Shown here: positions 1 through 11,875 of the stretch, piece after piece
Layout of the letters: each line of letters starts with the position of its first letter
How positions within the stretch are numbered: the stretch's first letter is position 1
NCBI GenBank assembly: GCA_023334545.1
Contig: JAADVB010000207.1
Location: 1 to 34,302, forward strand
Direction: 5' to 3'
DNA length: 34,302 nucleotides
Origin: Salisapilia sapeloensis
Taxonomy: Eukaryota; Oomycota; Peronosporomycetes; Peronosporales; Salisapiliaceae
The notes under the pieces: model-generated
Seen by the model: only the letters and a program-made list of their open reading frames with translations
The model's database searches: none
What the model was told of the DNA's origin: nothing
Made by a program: the position numbers and the translations under genes

Positions 1-585
1 ACCGTACACCTGCCATGGCGGCATGTGCACCGCAAGCCAGTAGATCACGAGCTCGCTCTTACCCTCACACGCAGCCTTGTCGTACGTGACTTCACCGTTC
101 GGGAAGGATTCACGGCAGTTGTCCGTGTATGGAAGTGCGAGGGTGTCGTCACACCAGATCTCGCATGGGCCAGGGTGGTTGAACTGGTGGTCAGTTGGGC
201 CAGTTTCCCAAATGACCTTGTCCGGAAGCTCTTGCGGCTGGTCATTCGGCTGCGACCATCCGCACTTGGGATCAGGAGGAGACGGCATGCCTTCGTAGAC
301 ACGACTGAGATCTTGCTTGTCCATGATGAAGTCCTTCAAAGATTCGTATTGGGAGCTTTTGAAGGCCTCCGCGATGACGGCAGCGTTCTGGTCAATGTTC
401 GGCCAGTTGTTGAAAGTCTTGCCTGCCGGTGGGGTAAGTGCGTCGCCATCAATGAGTGCACGCCAGTTTCCGGCATAGAAGTTCGGGTACTTGGGTGCAG
501 GCTTGGCCATAACTCCGTGAGCAGTGATCACCGACGGCAAGGTCAGTGCGGTGACTCCGATGAATTGGAACGAAGATAAAACCAT
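1..585 (-). CDS. Secreted AA17-type lytic polysaccharide monooxygenase, C-terminus cut by window edge
   Basis: Copper-dependent oxidase of family AA17, which in oomycetes cleaves pectic homogalacturonan of plant walls. It would act outside the cell. The minus-strand frame is open from the ATG at 585 to the window edge (195 codons). Residues 1-22 are a signal peptide ending VITA, so the mature protein starts at His23 (HGVMAKPAPKYPNFYAG). An exposed N-terminal His forming the copper histidine brace is the hallmark of LPMOs. Further family segments are visible: FNNWPNIDQNAAVI, YEGMPSPPDPKCGW, NHPGPCEIWCDD and YWLAVHMPPWQVY, with paired cysteines. The next in-frame upstream codons run to a TGA without another ATG, so the start is secure. 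An oomycete initiator match lies about 45 nt upstream. Any C-terminal linker is outside the window. Family assignment is from remembered motifs and was not searched. Confidence 0.88.
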   Translation of the reverse strand, partial: MVLSSFQFIGVTALTLPSVITAHGVMAKPAPKYPNFYAGNWRALIDGDALTPPAGKTFNNWPNIDQNAAVIAEAFKSSQYESLKDFIMDKQDLSRVYEGMPSPPDPKCGWSQPNDQPQELPDKVIWETGPTDHQFNHPGPCEIWCDDTLALPYTDNCRESFPNGEVTYDKAACEGKSELVIYWLAVHMPPWQVYG

Positions 586-628
586 TGCGGATAATGGGGT
601 GATTGAGAGGCTTGTGTTTTGCGAGGAT

Positions 629-641
629 AATTGTCGAATGA
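629..641 (-). promoter_or_regulatory. Oomycete initiator (Inr) candidate of the LPMO gene
   Basis: On the minus strand the bases read TCATTCGACAATT, which matches the oomycete core initiator TCATTYYNCAWTT at all but one position. It lies 44 nt upstream of the LPMO ATG, the usual distance for short oomycete 5' leaders. Confidence 0.5.
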
Positions 642-2384
642 GACTTGTTGGTCTTCATCACCTCAATTGCCCAAAGTATCCTCAGGCATCTACGTTTGGC
701 TACTGTCGGGTTGTCTTCCCAGGAAGCACATGGTTCAAATGTTCGTCAAATGCGTAATTGTGGATGCAAATAGAGAGCTCACTCGGTGGTGCATTGAAAG
801 TGGCCTAGAGCCGTATCAAAGGTCGATTGACTGAAGATTAAGCACATTGGTTTCTAGACAGATGCTCTCAATGACGGTTCGTCGGGAAATCCTGGGAAGC
901 ATTTAAATCAGGGAATGCTACCAGGAAAGCGTAAGTGCTTTGAAGCTACGTTACTGTATGAGCAACCATGACTAAATAGACAGTCTTGATCTTGGCATGG
1001 ATAAGAAAATAAATGAAGAAAGCAAGAAATAGTTCTACATATTCCACCGGATTACAGTAGTAACTTGGGCAAACGTAGTTTCCATAGCGGCCACAAGTTA
1101 GCGACAACTTGGCGCAAATAATCCGACGCTATTCAATTCGTTCGTAAAGAATCGCAGCTTACATCCGAACGATAGGGATTCAGTTTGCGGTTAAAGTTGG
1201 AACGATCGACTACAGTTTTAGGTACGTATGATGCATCAAAAAGCATCTTGCAGCCTATAAATATAAAAACATACTATTGTGAATGATGTAGTCAAGTGTC
1301 AGCGATTGGAGTCCGGCAAGTGCCATATTTTGTCGTGCCACCCAAAATTGATTTTGCATTGTTTCTTTGTATCATGTCGTGCGGAGCATCGAGAATTTTG
1401 GGACGGTTGAGCCGAGATGTTAGGTACTCTTTGGAATGCTCGGTGGGCACTATACTAGATGGATGCAAATTTGCAAACATTCATTCAGGCTAGTCGAGGT
1501 GCAGCTGTATTGATTCTTGCCTGTTTCCGGTTGTCCAACATAAGTGATATATCCTTGTGGTTTCAAGTCAGTGTGCTCGAATCGTAATAATTCACGGGGG
1601 ACATGGAAGGCAGTAGTATCAACCTGTACTTTGCCCACATATTACCTTGAAGCTCACATATATCAGGATAACCCATGTGGTCATTGGAAGCATATTACTT
1701 TCAAATGCCCTTGTCATCTACGGATCATGAAGGAGTCTGTGTCTGCCCAGATTTCCACTGAAATTTTTCGATAAAAGAATTATTTCATGTTTTCTTGACC
1801 TTTCTTTCGCTTTATGGCACTGGGAGCACGACTGAATTCGTTATCATGGGCTCAATTAACATCGCTTTCACCCGTGATACCTTTGCTTTGCAGTCTATTT
1901 TTCCAGATGAAGCATTTATCGGACCAGATTCTGTACCATGAAGATCTATCATGATTCGGAGTAGAATCGAGATGATGCGGCAGTGCCATCGCAACTCTCG
2001 CTGAAATTAAACCCAATCAGCAAATGAAGCGCAGTGAAGTTCAACCGGTGATAGTTTGTTCGTCTCCATAGGCGTTTTTCACAGCGAAACGGATCGAAGT
2101 TTAGGTACTTGGAACACTATGCTGCTAGCACCGCGCTCTGGCACGGCCGCTTTTCCTCCCGTACTTTATTTTATGTGGATCGTCATAATTGCAGCAAAGT
2201 GCTTGTGTCTACATGTCTGCTGCGTTCAGTCGACTTAATCGGATCGGACTACGACGTGATTTTTTGTACATCGTTGACGCTCATTGTCTCATTTAAAATT
2301 AGCAAAGTATGCTGGATAAAGTATGCCTATCAGCACAGAAAAATTCGGTGACAACTGGAAACTGTTCGCGTCTGTCGGCGTCGA
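642..2384. other. Intergenic stretch, no gene recognised
   Basis: This spacer between the divergent LPMO and OSCA genes holds only short scattered frames with no domain, codon bias or splice context that I recognise. It is visibly more AT-rich than the flanking genes. No tRNA, tandem repeat or transposon frame was seen. It must contain the promoters of both neighbours; a weak initiator-like TCATTTTCACTTC sits at 2385-2397, about 60 nt before the OSCA start. Confidence 0.6.
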
Positions 2385-2455
2385 TCATTTTCACTTCAGA
2401 GCTGTACCGCACGGACTGACGAAGCCCATTGCTTTAAAGCCTCCCGCGAAGATCA

Positions 2456-4906
2456 ATGAGCAGCATGAACACTGAAGATGATATATATGATAAACCTGGT
2501 GAAGAGGATTATACACCGTCGCAGACCATTCTCAATGGCCTAAAAACATACTATCCCATCCTTGCCGCAGGCTTGATCGCCTTTGAGATTGTTCGTCGTT
2601 ATTACCCAATGGCCTACTCGACGCGGGCATTAGTGGATAGGCTGTATTGCGAGGAAGCAGACAGACTCAAATCTACCACGCTGCTTAAATGGGTATTCCC
2701 GCTCTACACCATGAGCGACGATCGTCTGCTCGAGACGTGTGGCATGGACTCTCTCTTTTTCTTGCGGTTTCTGCGCCTTGGCCAGAAGGTCGCATTATCC
2801 TGCATCATCCTCTCTGCAGTCATGTTCCCAGTATACTACACGTCCGGCATCCACGAAGGCCATGACGACCCGTTGTACCGCATGACATTTTCCAACTTAT
2901 CAAGTGACGATACATGGCGGTTTTGGGTACCTGTCATCTGTGTCTACATTATGTCTGCACTCACCTGCTTTTGGCTCTGGAGAGAGTTCAAGACGTACAT
3001 CTATCGTCGACATGAATACCTCAGTCAAAAGAGTACCAAACAGTACTCGGTGCTCATCAACGGTTTACCGGCCCATCTAAGCACCCCCCGCACCTTGCAA
3101 AACTACATGGAAATGCTATACCCGAACAATGTTCTCCAGTGCTACGTCGCGCTCGATTGCCGCCACTTGGAAGAGCTCGTGAAAGAACGCGAAAAGGTTC
3201 GCAACAAGCTCGAGCATGCCATCGCCAAGAGCGCGCTCAATGGCGAAGAAGTGCAAGGCTCCACTGGTTTCTGCGGGACCGGAGACAAGTTCAACGCTGT
3301 GGAAAGGTACGAAAACGAGCTAAACGACTTGAACGATGAAGTCGAGTCAGAAATATCGACGTTACTTTCGAATGAAGCCAAGCTTGCAGAACGCGTGGCA
3401 AACGCTAGCGAGGACGAAGAGCAAGACGTTCCGGTGATTGGAGGACACCCTGGTGTGCGTGCGCAACGCAGTCTAATGCACAACAATGGAGAGTTGGACG
3501 CAACCACTCGTGAGTACATCAACGGTCTAAGGAAACAGCAAAAGGGTATTGAAGGTATGGACGCCATGCGCTCCGCCGGCTTCGTTACATTCAATTCGCT
3601 CAAGGCCGCTCAGACGACGCAGCAGACGCTACAGAGTGCGGATCCAAAGGCCATGCGACCAGAAGCCGCTCCGCATCCGGAAGAGATCGTCTGGAAGAAC
3701 ATTGGTTTGTCGTACAACGCCAAGAGCTCGATGCAGTCCATTTCATTCTTCTTGTCGACCGTCATTATTATCTTCTGGATTGTTCCCACCGCCTTCATCG
3801 TCAGTCTGAGTAAAGTCAAAAATCTGAGTCGTGAGTTCGTCTGGCTCGAGGAAGCGATGAACAATTACGCTTGGATCGAATCAGTGTTGGAGATGCTTTC
3901 GCCGTTGCTGCTTTCTATCATGTCCGCCCTCGCCCCCATCATTTTCGGCATCCTGTCGAAGAAGGAAGGCCACGCATCCGAGTCGCTCGTCGAAAGTTCG
4001 CTTCTCTACAAGCTCGTGGCGTACCAAGTGTTCATCGTGCTCTTGCTCCCAATCATCGGAGGTACTGTGTTGGACAGTGTCACGGCTGGGGACCCAGACA
4101 AGCTGACAAACATTAGCAACCTCGTGCAGAAGGTTAGTGAGGCGCTGCCAGTACAGTCGTCCTTCTTTATCACGTACATTTTCGTGCAGACGGGTATTCC
4201 CATGTGCATTGATCTCTTGCGACTCATACCGATCGCCAAGGCGCTCGTGTATCGATTCTTCGCCCCGAAACTCACGCCTCGTGAGCGCTCATCTCCGTGG
4301 CTTGGTCTCCAATCTCTCGAGTACCCTGGCCCGTTTGACCCTGCCAAAAGCGTCTCTCAATACTTTTTCATCCTGATGCTCATCTTCTGCTTCTGTCCCG
4401 TGGCTCCGATTCTGCCATACTTTGCTGGATTCTACCTCTTCCTGTCGGAACTTGTGTACAGATGGACCGTCGTCTGCGTCGACCGTCCAGTGTTCTACAG
4501 TGAAGCTCGGTACTTCCCGTCGCTCTACCGCAGTTGCATCGGAGCGCTCATCTTTTCCCAGGTCTTGATTGCTTTCTTGCTGGGAACGAAGAAAGCTCCG
4601 GCTTCTGGTGTCGTTGCGATCATCCTTCCTTTCATCACCTACGGCTTCTACTCGACGATGGAAACCAAGTACCCTCACGTGGCGGAGAACTTACCTCTAG
4701 CCGAATGTGTGCTCTTGGATTCGCGCCGCAATCGACAGCTGAAGGACTTAGAAGAAGTGCTCAGAGAAAATAGCTACGAGCAGCCGGCCATGTACCAGCG
4801 AGCTCCGATCAAGCCCGACTACCACGCGCTCGGTAGCGATCCTGACGACACGCACCAGTTATCTTCCCCTCCGAAACGGCATGAGAACTCTGGGGAAAAT
4901 GCGTGA
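2456..4906 (+). CDS. OSCA/CSC1/TMEM63-type (DUF221) calcium-permeable, stress-gated channel
   Basis: Single-exon gene of 816 codons. The family forms dimeric mechanically or osmotically gated cation channels in the plasma or endomembranes. Domains in order: an N-terminal hydrophobic segment at about residues 33-50 (YPILAAGLIAFEIV); two more membrane segments near 115-130 and 157-178; a long hydrophilic cytosolic domain of about 240 residues with charged coiled stretches (EREKVRNKLE, ENELNDLNDE), where the family's RRM-like fold sits; then the DUF221 membrane block from about residue 427, starting SISFFLSTVIIIFWIVP and including MLSPLLLSIMSALAPIIF, LVAYQVFIVLLLPII, SSFFITYIFVQ, FCFCPVAPILPYFAGFYLF and SCIGALIFSQVLIAFLL. 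The C-terminal tail carries YEQPAMYQ and KPDYHAL, a pattern repeated in the partial gene at 34137-34302. It converges with the CHD gene 80 bp away. Family confidence is high; the gating stimulus is unknown. Confidence 0.9.
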   Translation: MSSMNTEDDIYDKPGEEDYTPSQTILNGLKTYYPILAAGLIAFEIVRRYYPMAYSTRALVDRLYCEEADRLKSTTLLKWVFPLYTMSDDRLLETCGMDSLFFLRFLRLGQKVALSCIILSAVMFPVYYTSGIHEGHDDPLYRMTFSNLSSDDTWRFWVPVICVYIMSALTCFWLWREFKTYIYRRHEYLSQKSTKQYSVLINGLPAHLSTPRTLQNYMEMLYPNNVLQCYVALDCRHLEELVKEREKVRNKLEHAIAKSALNGEEVQGSTGFCGTGDKFNAVERYENELNDLNDEVESEISTLLSNEAKLAERVANASEDEEQDVPVIGGHPGVRAQRSLMHNNGELDATTREYINGLRKQQKGIEGMDAMRSAGFVTFNSLKAAQTTQQTLQSADPKAMRPEAAPHPEEIVWKNIGLSYNAKSSMQSISFFLSTVIIIFWIVPTAFIVSLSKVKNLSREFVWLEEAMNNYAWIESVLEMLSPLLLSIMSALAPIIFGILSKKEGHASESLVESSLLYKLVAYQVFIVLLLPIIGGTVLDSVTAGDPDKLTNISNLVQKVSEALPVQSSFFITYIFVQTGIPMCIDLLRLIPIAKALVYRFFAPKLTPRERSSPWLGLQSLEYPGPFDPAKSVSQYFFILMLIFCFCPVAPILPYFAGFYLFLSELVYRWTVVCVDRPVFYSEARYFPSLYRSCIGALIFSQVLIAFLLGTKKAPASGVVAIILPFITYGFYSTMETKYPHVAENLPLAECVLLDSRRNRQLKDLEEVLRENSYEQPAMYQRAPIKPDYHALGSDPDDTHQLSSPPKRHENSGENA

Positions 4907-4986
4907 GACTGTCGTCCTGACTTTGCATTTGATAACCGTAAAATGACTACTTAGGCATATCAACTTGTCATTTCCTTCCTGTATTA

Positions 4987-7900
4987 CTACTCTTCCTTGT
5001 CCTTCTTTCGCTTGGGCGTACTGTCCTCGGTATCAGAGTCGTCAATCACGATAACGTCCCACGACTTGCGCGGTCGCTTCTTGCTCTTACTGTCCATCGC
5101 CGCTTGATTACCAGGTGCACTCGCGCCTCCCACACCAGTCTCCGACTTTACACCGTCTACATCTATCCTATTTCTTTTCTGCTCCTGGTGCGAAGGCCCA
5201 GACTCCTTTCGATCAGACGAGGCAGTTGGTGGATCTCGCTTCCGGTGGAAATGCTCGACACAACGAGTCACCACGGCCGTCACGTGCGACTCTACCCAAA
5301 GCGACGGTGGAGTCATACCTCCGTATCGCTTGACGTTCTCTGTAAAACCAGGGAGCTCCCACACTTCTTCTAGCCCTTCGTCCAGTCCGTAGCACTCCAC
5401 GCCCTGGCACAGTAGCAAGTCATGCCGTGGCGTCTTCCACCACGGCGGATAATCTGCACTTGCCGGCAAAGCTTTCACAACATCGCTCATCACCCGGGCG
5501 ATCTGGCTCGGCGGAAGGATGAGCATTTGCGTTCGCAAGAGTCGGAACGTCTGGATTCGCGTGATCAGTCGCATCGAGTACTCCCGATCCAAGCGCCAGT
5601 CACCACGCACGCCGCCAAAGATCGAAGGCACGTTAGACATGGATCTAGCACGCGCCATCATCGAGGCGTCTTCAGAACGCCACGTCGGTGGAATACAACT
5701 CTGGCCTCGAACTTTCTCACAGCAAGTGAGTTCTAAGTCCAAGGCCTCTATCAATAGGTCATGCAGCATCACGCGCATCACGCCCAGATCCGCATTCAGT
5801 CGAAAGTATCTCCACTTTTCCAGCCGCTCGTCCTCTGTCGTACACAGCGACATGTCTGGAATGCCCACTCGGAAGACGGTCTTGACAAACTGTTGCTTTC
5901 GATAGTCGCGCGCGCTTAGCACCTGCTTCTCAGCAGTCAAAGTCGGTGCATGCGTCCCAACTCGTTTGACGGAGGACGGAGCGACAGTCGTTTGAACCTT
6001 GGACGGACTAGGTTCTGAACGAGACAGATTCGTCTTACTTCTCTTACGTCCGTCCGTCGTCATCCAGGCTGATACAAGCAAGCGTACGCGACTATTAATC
6101 AGAGCAGGCGTCGGCCATTTACTCCTGTCGTGAGCGTTCGCTCGCTCTCCAAACAACGAACTGTTCTCCTGAATGGAATGGAGCAATGCCTGTCCTCTTG
6201 CGTGTCCGTGGGTATACAGGTGTATGAGCAAGAGTGCGTCGTCCACGACAGGCAACCACCAAGGAGCAACCGTAGTGGCGTGAGGGACCACTGGGAGACA
6301 ATTGAGTCTGTGTAAAACGTCCTGCATGCCTTCCATATCTGCCAGGTCTTTCGGCAGCTGGCTTGTAGATTTCACCTGGATCACTTCTTCACTGGTCAGT
6401 TGCCGCAGGTGTCTTAAAAGCTTCGTCGTGCCCTCCGAAATCCCCAACGTCTTCTCGACGAAGGAAGAAATGTGGAACATGCGATCCATGTCGTTCAATT
6501 TCTTCACAGCAGCACGGCCAGAGCTTGGTGACACGTACACTGGTTCAATCTTGTACGAAAGAGTTATACCATTAATGTCCGAGACGCCCATGTCCAAACA
6601 CAACTGCTGGAGGAATGGGAATCTATACCCGAACGTCAAAACCATTTGAGGCCATTCGGGAGAGTCCGAAGACAGTTTAGGCAGTTCCACGGCGCTTCCG
6701 TCTGCATTCTTGCGATTGTCCATTTTCTTTCGCCACTGACCTGCACAGGCCAATTGGACGAGAGAAACAACGTGCTTGCAGCAAAACTCTTTCACCTGCG
6801 CTTTAGGAAAGAGCATCTGGACCGTCGGGTGCTTCTCGAGCAACACATCCCATCGACCGAAGCCATAGCAAGTCATATGCTGTTCCAGACTAGAGACAAA
6901 CGAGTCCAGAGTCCTCGCTTTCACTTCCTCCACCGGCTCATCACCACTGGATTCAGACTCCGACGACAGCATGTATGGTTCGTCTTGGTCGTACCTGTCG
7001 ATTGCCTTAAGTTTCTGACTGAGCTTGCTCTTCCTAAAGTGGTCGTCTCCATCGACATTGTAGCTGTGAACTCGAGAGGCGGCTCTTCTCTTCTTCAGAG
7101 GCGACGGTTCCGTCTTGGTGACGTCCGCCGCACCCTTGAGCCCCACGACCTTGGTCCAAAAGTCCGGGTCATCGATCGCTACTTGTTCATCCGGATGGGC
7201 AGACGACACGAAAGTCGCTTTGGAAAAGGAAGACATGGCAGTGTTCTTCTTCTCCTTCGGATCATGCACGATCGTCGTCGACCGACTCAGGATCTGGTCG
7301 ATGCTCTCTTCACTGAACTTTTTTGAAGCAGCCTCCGACTTTCCCTCCTCGTCCTCCTTGAAAATTTCGTAGGCGCCGTGCTTGAGCAGATTCTCCACCT
7401 CCTGCTTGGTCGGCTGCGCCTTCTGCGTCGCCTTCTTCTTGAGCAGATTGCCGCCTACCTCCTGGTTGCGCATACCTCCCAGCACCGCTTGGTCAATCCC
7501 GAGCTTCATGGACGCCTGGTGGAACATCTGGAGCTCGTACGTCTTGGACGCCAAGAGCCTGTAGATCTTTACGCTCTTCTTCTGGCCGATTCGGTGGCAT
7601 CTCGCCTGTGCCTGCAGATCCGACTGTGGGTTCCAGTCGCTGTCGTAGATAATGACCGTGTCTGCTGCCGTCAGGTTGATCCCGACACCTCCTGCGCGTG
7701 TGGACAGGAGCATCACAAAAGCCTGCGAATTCGGATCGCAGAACCGGTCGATGGCCTGCTGTCGCTCGTTGCCAGTGATGTTGCCGTCGATGCGTTCAAA
7801 GTGCTGCTGTCGTAGCTTGAGGTAGTCCTGGAGAATGTCCAGCATGATCTTGAACTGAGAAAATAAGAGGACGCGGTGGCCTTGCTCTCTCAGTTTTGGA

Positions 7901-10722
7901 AGCAACTTATCCAGCAGCAAGAGCTTGCCAGACGTGTTCACCAGCAGATCCTGCGCCTCCTTTAGCGTATCGCCTTCGTCCTTGCCGGCGTTTGTCTGCT
8001 GCAGCTTGTTCAGCTCATGCTCCTCCGTGCCCTTGATCAAGAACGGATGGTTGCAGCACTTGCGCAGCTCCATGCTGATGTTGTTGAGACTCGGTGCGTC
8101 GGCAGCCTTGCCTCCTCGTAGCAGAAAGTTCGTGTTTTTCTCGTAGATCGCGCGGTAGTACTGCTTCTGAAGCGCCGTGAGCTCCACTTCAACGATCGTC
8201 TCTTCCTTAGGCGCCAGACTCGTCTCGACGTCCTCCTTCATCCGCCGCAAGAGGTATGGCTTCAAGTCCGCATGCAGCTTCTCCACCTGCGACATCTCCT
8301 TGAGCTGTCCGTACCGACCTAAGAACTCTTGTTTGCTCTCGAAACGGTCTTCATCGATAAAGTTTAGGAGTGTCCACAGCTCTTCGACGCTGTTCTGAAG
8401 AGGAGTGCCAGTCAAGAACAGAATGCTCTTGTAGTCGTACTTGTCGTGGAGAATAGTTGACAGCTTGGACGTCCGGTTCTTCAGTCGATGAGCTTCGTCC
8501 ACGACCATGAGCTCCCACTCGATACCGTCCAGTCTCGTCAACGACGTAAAAGTCGCTTTGCTTAGGACTTCGTACGACGTAATCAGGACGTCGAACTGGA
8601 ACACGTCGTCCGTCGCTCGCTTCTTCTTGTTCAAAACCTCCGTGTCTACTCTGCGTCGAATTGCATCGTCCAGATAGAACTCGTACTCACCGATGGCGTC
8701 CCGAGCATCCATCGACCCATGGTAGATGATAGCGTTCAGGTCCGTCCACGTATTGAACTCTCTCTGCCAGTGGGGAAGAGTGGACAACGGAGCTACGACT
8801 AAGAACGGTCCTTTCGCTTGCTCTACCTTGGCTAGATGGTTGATATAAGTAACCGTCTGCAGCGTCTTGCCCAGCCCCATCTCGTCCGCCAGCATCGAGT
8901 TCCGTCCTTGGAGCCAATTGAAGACGAGCCAGTTCACACCTGTCAACTGGTAGTCTCTCAGCTCCCCCACGCCTTCCTTAAGAGGAGGCTGGGCAGTCGC
9001 ACTGTACCCTCTAAACTGCCGCTTCCGATCGTGTCTCTTCTTCATCAGTTGCTGCTGCTTGTACCTCTCTGCAGCAAGCTCACTCCGCTTCACAAAGTTC
9101 CGGTACGCCTCATCGTCATCCACGTCGTCCTCTCGCTCCCACGAGAGCTGATCGTACGGAAGTGCCTTCCACTTGACTAAATAGTATCGAAGGCCCTCCT
9201 CTCCGTCTTTCGGGTCCTCGGGCTCAAATCCATCGTACGGACGGTCTTGGACGTCCAAGACCCGGTCGACGATTCGGTACTGCGGATCAAAATACTCGTC
9301 TCCGTACGTGTTCGAATCTAGCAGACCACTCGCGAGCTTCTCTTCAAACGTCTGAATCTTCCGCTTGGCCATTTTGTCTGTCTCCTCCAGCGCCTCCCGC
9401 GTCTCCCAGCTCACGTGGAGATGTGATAGTTTCCGCCATTTCACCAGGAAGCGTTCATCTCCACGACTCTCGTCCTTTGATTCATCCTTTCTGTCCTCCT
9501 CATCTTCTACAAAGATCGAGCCTCGGACGAGGAAGCGAGAATTCGCGTTCTCCAACCGCTTGTCCCACTCCTTTTTCGTGTGCTCCTCCTTGGCCAGTAT
9601 CTTGTCGATCACGAACGGACTCTCATCCTCGTCTGGTGTCTCTCGAGGTAAAGGTTCCGTAAATTCGTCACTGTCAAAGCTGTCGAGTGAATCAAAACTG
9701 GAAGAACGTTTCTTCTTGACTGACTCTTTCTTCTTCCCACCACCATTCTTCTTGCTCGCTTGCTTTCGTGTCGACGACAGTTTCTTCTTCTTCGGCTCGA
9801 TCGCATACTCGTCCTCAGACGCGTCATTTGCAAATACATTCTGGTCATCGATTTCCGAGTCATCAGTATAGATAGACCGCGTATAGTCCGCACGAGAGAT
9901 GCGGCCACTCGATCGAGTCGACTTGTGTGGTGGACGCAACGGAGGACTCTGTCGAGATCTGATTCGAGTGCTCCGTCTTGAAGGCTCGATGCCGTCCGAA
10001 CTGTTCGGGTCACTACTCTCTTCTACCGCCTCCTATTGCCAGTAGACAAAAGTCAGTACCATTCCTATCGAAGCTGGACAAGGCTACATGTCCATCTCAA
10101 CTCGTATCAGTCTGACACAGGTATTTATAAAGTTTAAAAGGATCCACAAAGGTGCATAAACGAGCCGATGGATCGAATGGATACTAGCGGAATGGAAAGG
10201 TGTTGGAACGTACCACATCAGCAGCACTTGGGCGGAAATCATCATCTTTCTTTCCTCTGCGTGCTCTGTTGCTCTGGATTCGACTCGCGGTGTGACTCGG
10301 TCGAAGTGGACGGTCACTGTTCGAGTCGGACGACACTGCCACAATTCCCTCGTCTGCTCCAGAGCTTGACCCCGAGTCCAGGATTTCCAGTACTGACGCG
10401 TTCTGATATGGCCTCGACACCGGTCGTTTAGTGCGCAGCTTGGGTCGGGACTAATGACAGCAGACGCAACAGGATATGGTCAATTGACTGTTCAACGTCA
10501 GAATGATGATATGTAGCAAGGCACGTACCCGGTCTTGCTCGTATAGCTCCATCATCGGAGCATCTTCATCCGAGTCCAGTCCATTCTACAAGCAGCAGCA
10601 TCGTTAGATGATCATGAACGCAATTTCTTCAGTCTGCCCGTTTACTGTCGCGCTGACGGACGAGCGTCCGAGGGCAACAGAGGCATAGTAGAATCTGTTT
10701 TTCTAGAGACGGAACGTACCAT
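4987..10722 (-). CDS. CHD-family chromatin remodeller (CHD6-9/Kismet type), four exons
   Basis: ATP-dependent nucleosome remodeller. Model: exons 10722-10720, 10585-10529, 10450-10214 and 10032-4987, all phase 0, giving about 1780 aa. Introns are 134, 78 and 181 nt with GTACGT donors. The N-terminus is acidic and Lys/Ser-rich. Tandem chromodomains lie at about 240-330 and 350-420 (FLVKWRKLSHLHVSWE and YYLVKWKALPYDQLSWE). The SNF2 ATPase follows, with ADEMGLGKT (Walker A, about 484-489), VVDEAH (about 611-614) and LTGTPLQN (about 639-646), then the C-terminal helicase lobe with STRAGGVGINL and CHRIGQ (about 911-916). After the motor come LLKHGAYEIFKEDEE and FSEESIDQIL, typical of CHD6-9, and a SANT-like YGFGRWDVLLEKH. 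The C-terminal third is unrecognised except for basic nuclear-localisation stretches near the end. All motor motifs are intact. The ATG-only first exon is inferred from splice sites; an in-frame stop lies just upstream of it. An alternative start is the MM in exon 2. Confidence 0.9.
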
Positions 10723-11875
10723 GCTGAGGCTGCAGCTTGAAGGTTATTGCTGTAAAAGCTGCTGTCGCTGGTCGTCCTTGGCTGCACTCCCTGGGGCGTG
10801 ATAAAGGAAAGTGCGCGCGCTTTTGACACTTCGGTGTTTCTATTAAGTGGCCGTAATTTAGCGAATCAACTGCGACGCTTAAAACACTGGTCCGATATGT
10901 TGGTGCTGCTTGCATGCGATCTGAGCACTCTGGAATGAAACAGAGTCTAGGTAACAACGTCGTCACGTCAGGATACCTGCTGGATGGTGGAAAGCGTCCT
11001 CCGTTTAGCTATTCAGGGTGCCATTAGGCATAAGACTGCTTTTACGTGATGCATGTCACCGTGAACTAGGTCTTAGACCAATCTGCAGCTGCTTCCGTCG
11101 ACTGGCGAACATTAACATGCAGCTCAACCGCCGTCGAGAGCTTGCAGATCTTTCCACACTTGCTAAAGTCACAATGGCTATTCGGTAATCCTTTCTTCTA
11201 TATCAAAGCGAATGCACCAATTCCAGCTCAATAAAAGCATTGCTTCCATTTTCTGCAATGTCAATCAACAGCTTCCAGGCGCTCATCGATGAATTAATCA
11301 GCTATTATACATCTTCCACTCCGCAAATAGTCATCGCAAGACACGTGAAAGGGACCAAGCTCCGAGAACGGGGAAATGGGTAGTGCCATATAGTAGATGC
11401 ATGCGAATCTGGCGTCATTAGATGCCATTCCGTCCGTATGCCGCCAACATCGCTAGACTGGATATGGAGAAATATCTGGTGTCTCATTAGAATCACTCTA
11501 CGCGAATAGATACTATCATGTGGAATCAGACTCAAATTGGCAATCAAGCAAGAAAACCCAAGGAAACGCTATCGCTTGCAAATGCCATGTCAAAGCAAGC
11601 GCAATATTATCCAATTTGGAAGATAGGTCACAGGAGTCAAAATAGATGAGAAGCAAAGTTCCATCAGTTCATATCTTTAGTCGCTGGGATTCAAAGCCCA
11701 GTAGCTGTGACCAGAGAAAGCGTCGCTCTTATATTACCAACGGCACCCTCCGTGCACCGAAGAATACAATTAAATCTTTTACCGAGTCATTGGTACGTCT
11801 TTGATTGTAATTTAGTCCATCTATGTCTGTTGACGAGTTGAATGTCGTTATCAATTTCCATTTTCCACCGGAGGA
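10723..11875. other. Intergenic stretch, no gene recognised
   Basis: Lies between the start of the CHD gene and the stop of the next minus-strand gene. It should hold the CHD promoter and the downstream region of the membrane-protein gene. Only short frames without recognisable domains are present, and no RNA gene or repeat array was seen. Confidence 0.55.

Noticed and set aside
1812-1994. 60-codon minus-strand frame in the left spacer
   Set aside because: Short, no domain, no initiator or splice context; kept as intergenic.
6646-7326. 226-codon plus-strand open frame
   Set aside because: It is antisense to the CHD gene, whose minus-strand frame has clear motor-domain motifs; the plus frame has no domain and an Arg/Leu-rich shadow composition.
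9365-9871. 168-codon plus-strand Ser/Phe-rich frame
   Set aside because: Complement of the Lys/Glu/Asp-rich N-terminus of the CHD protein; composition is explained by the opposite strand.
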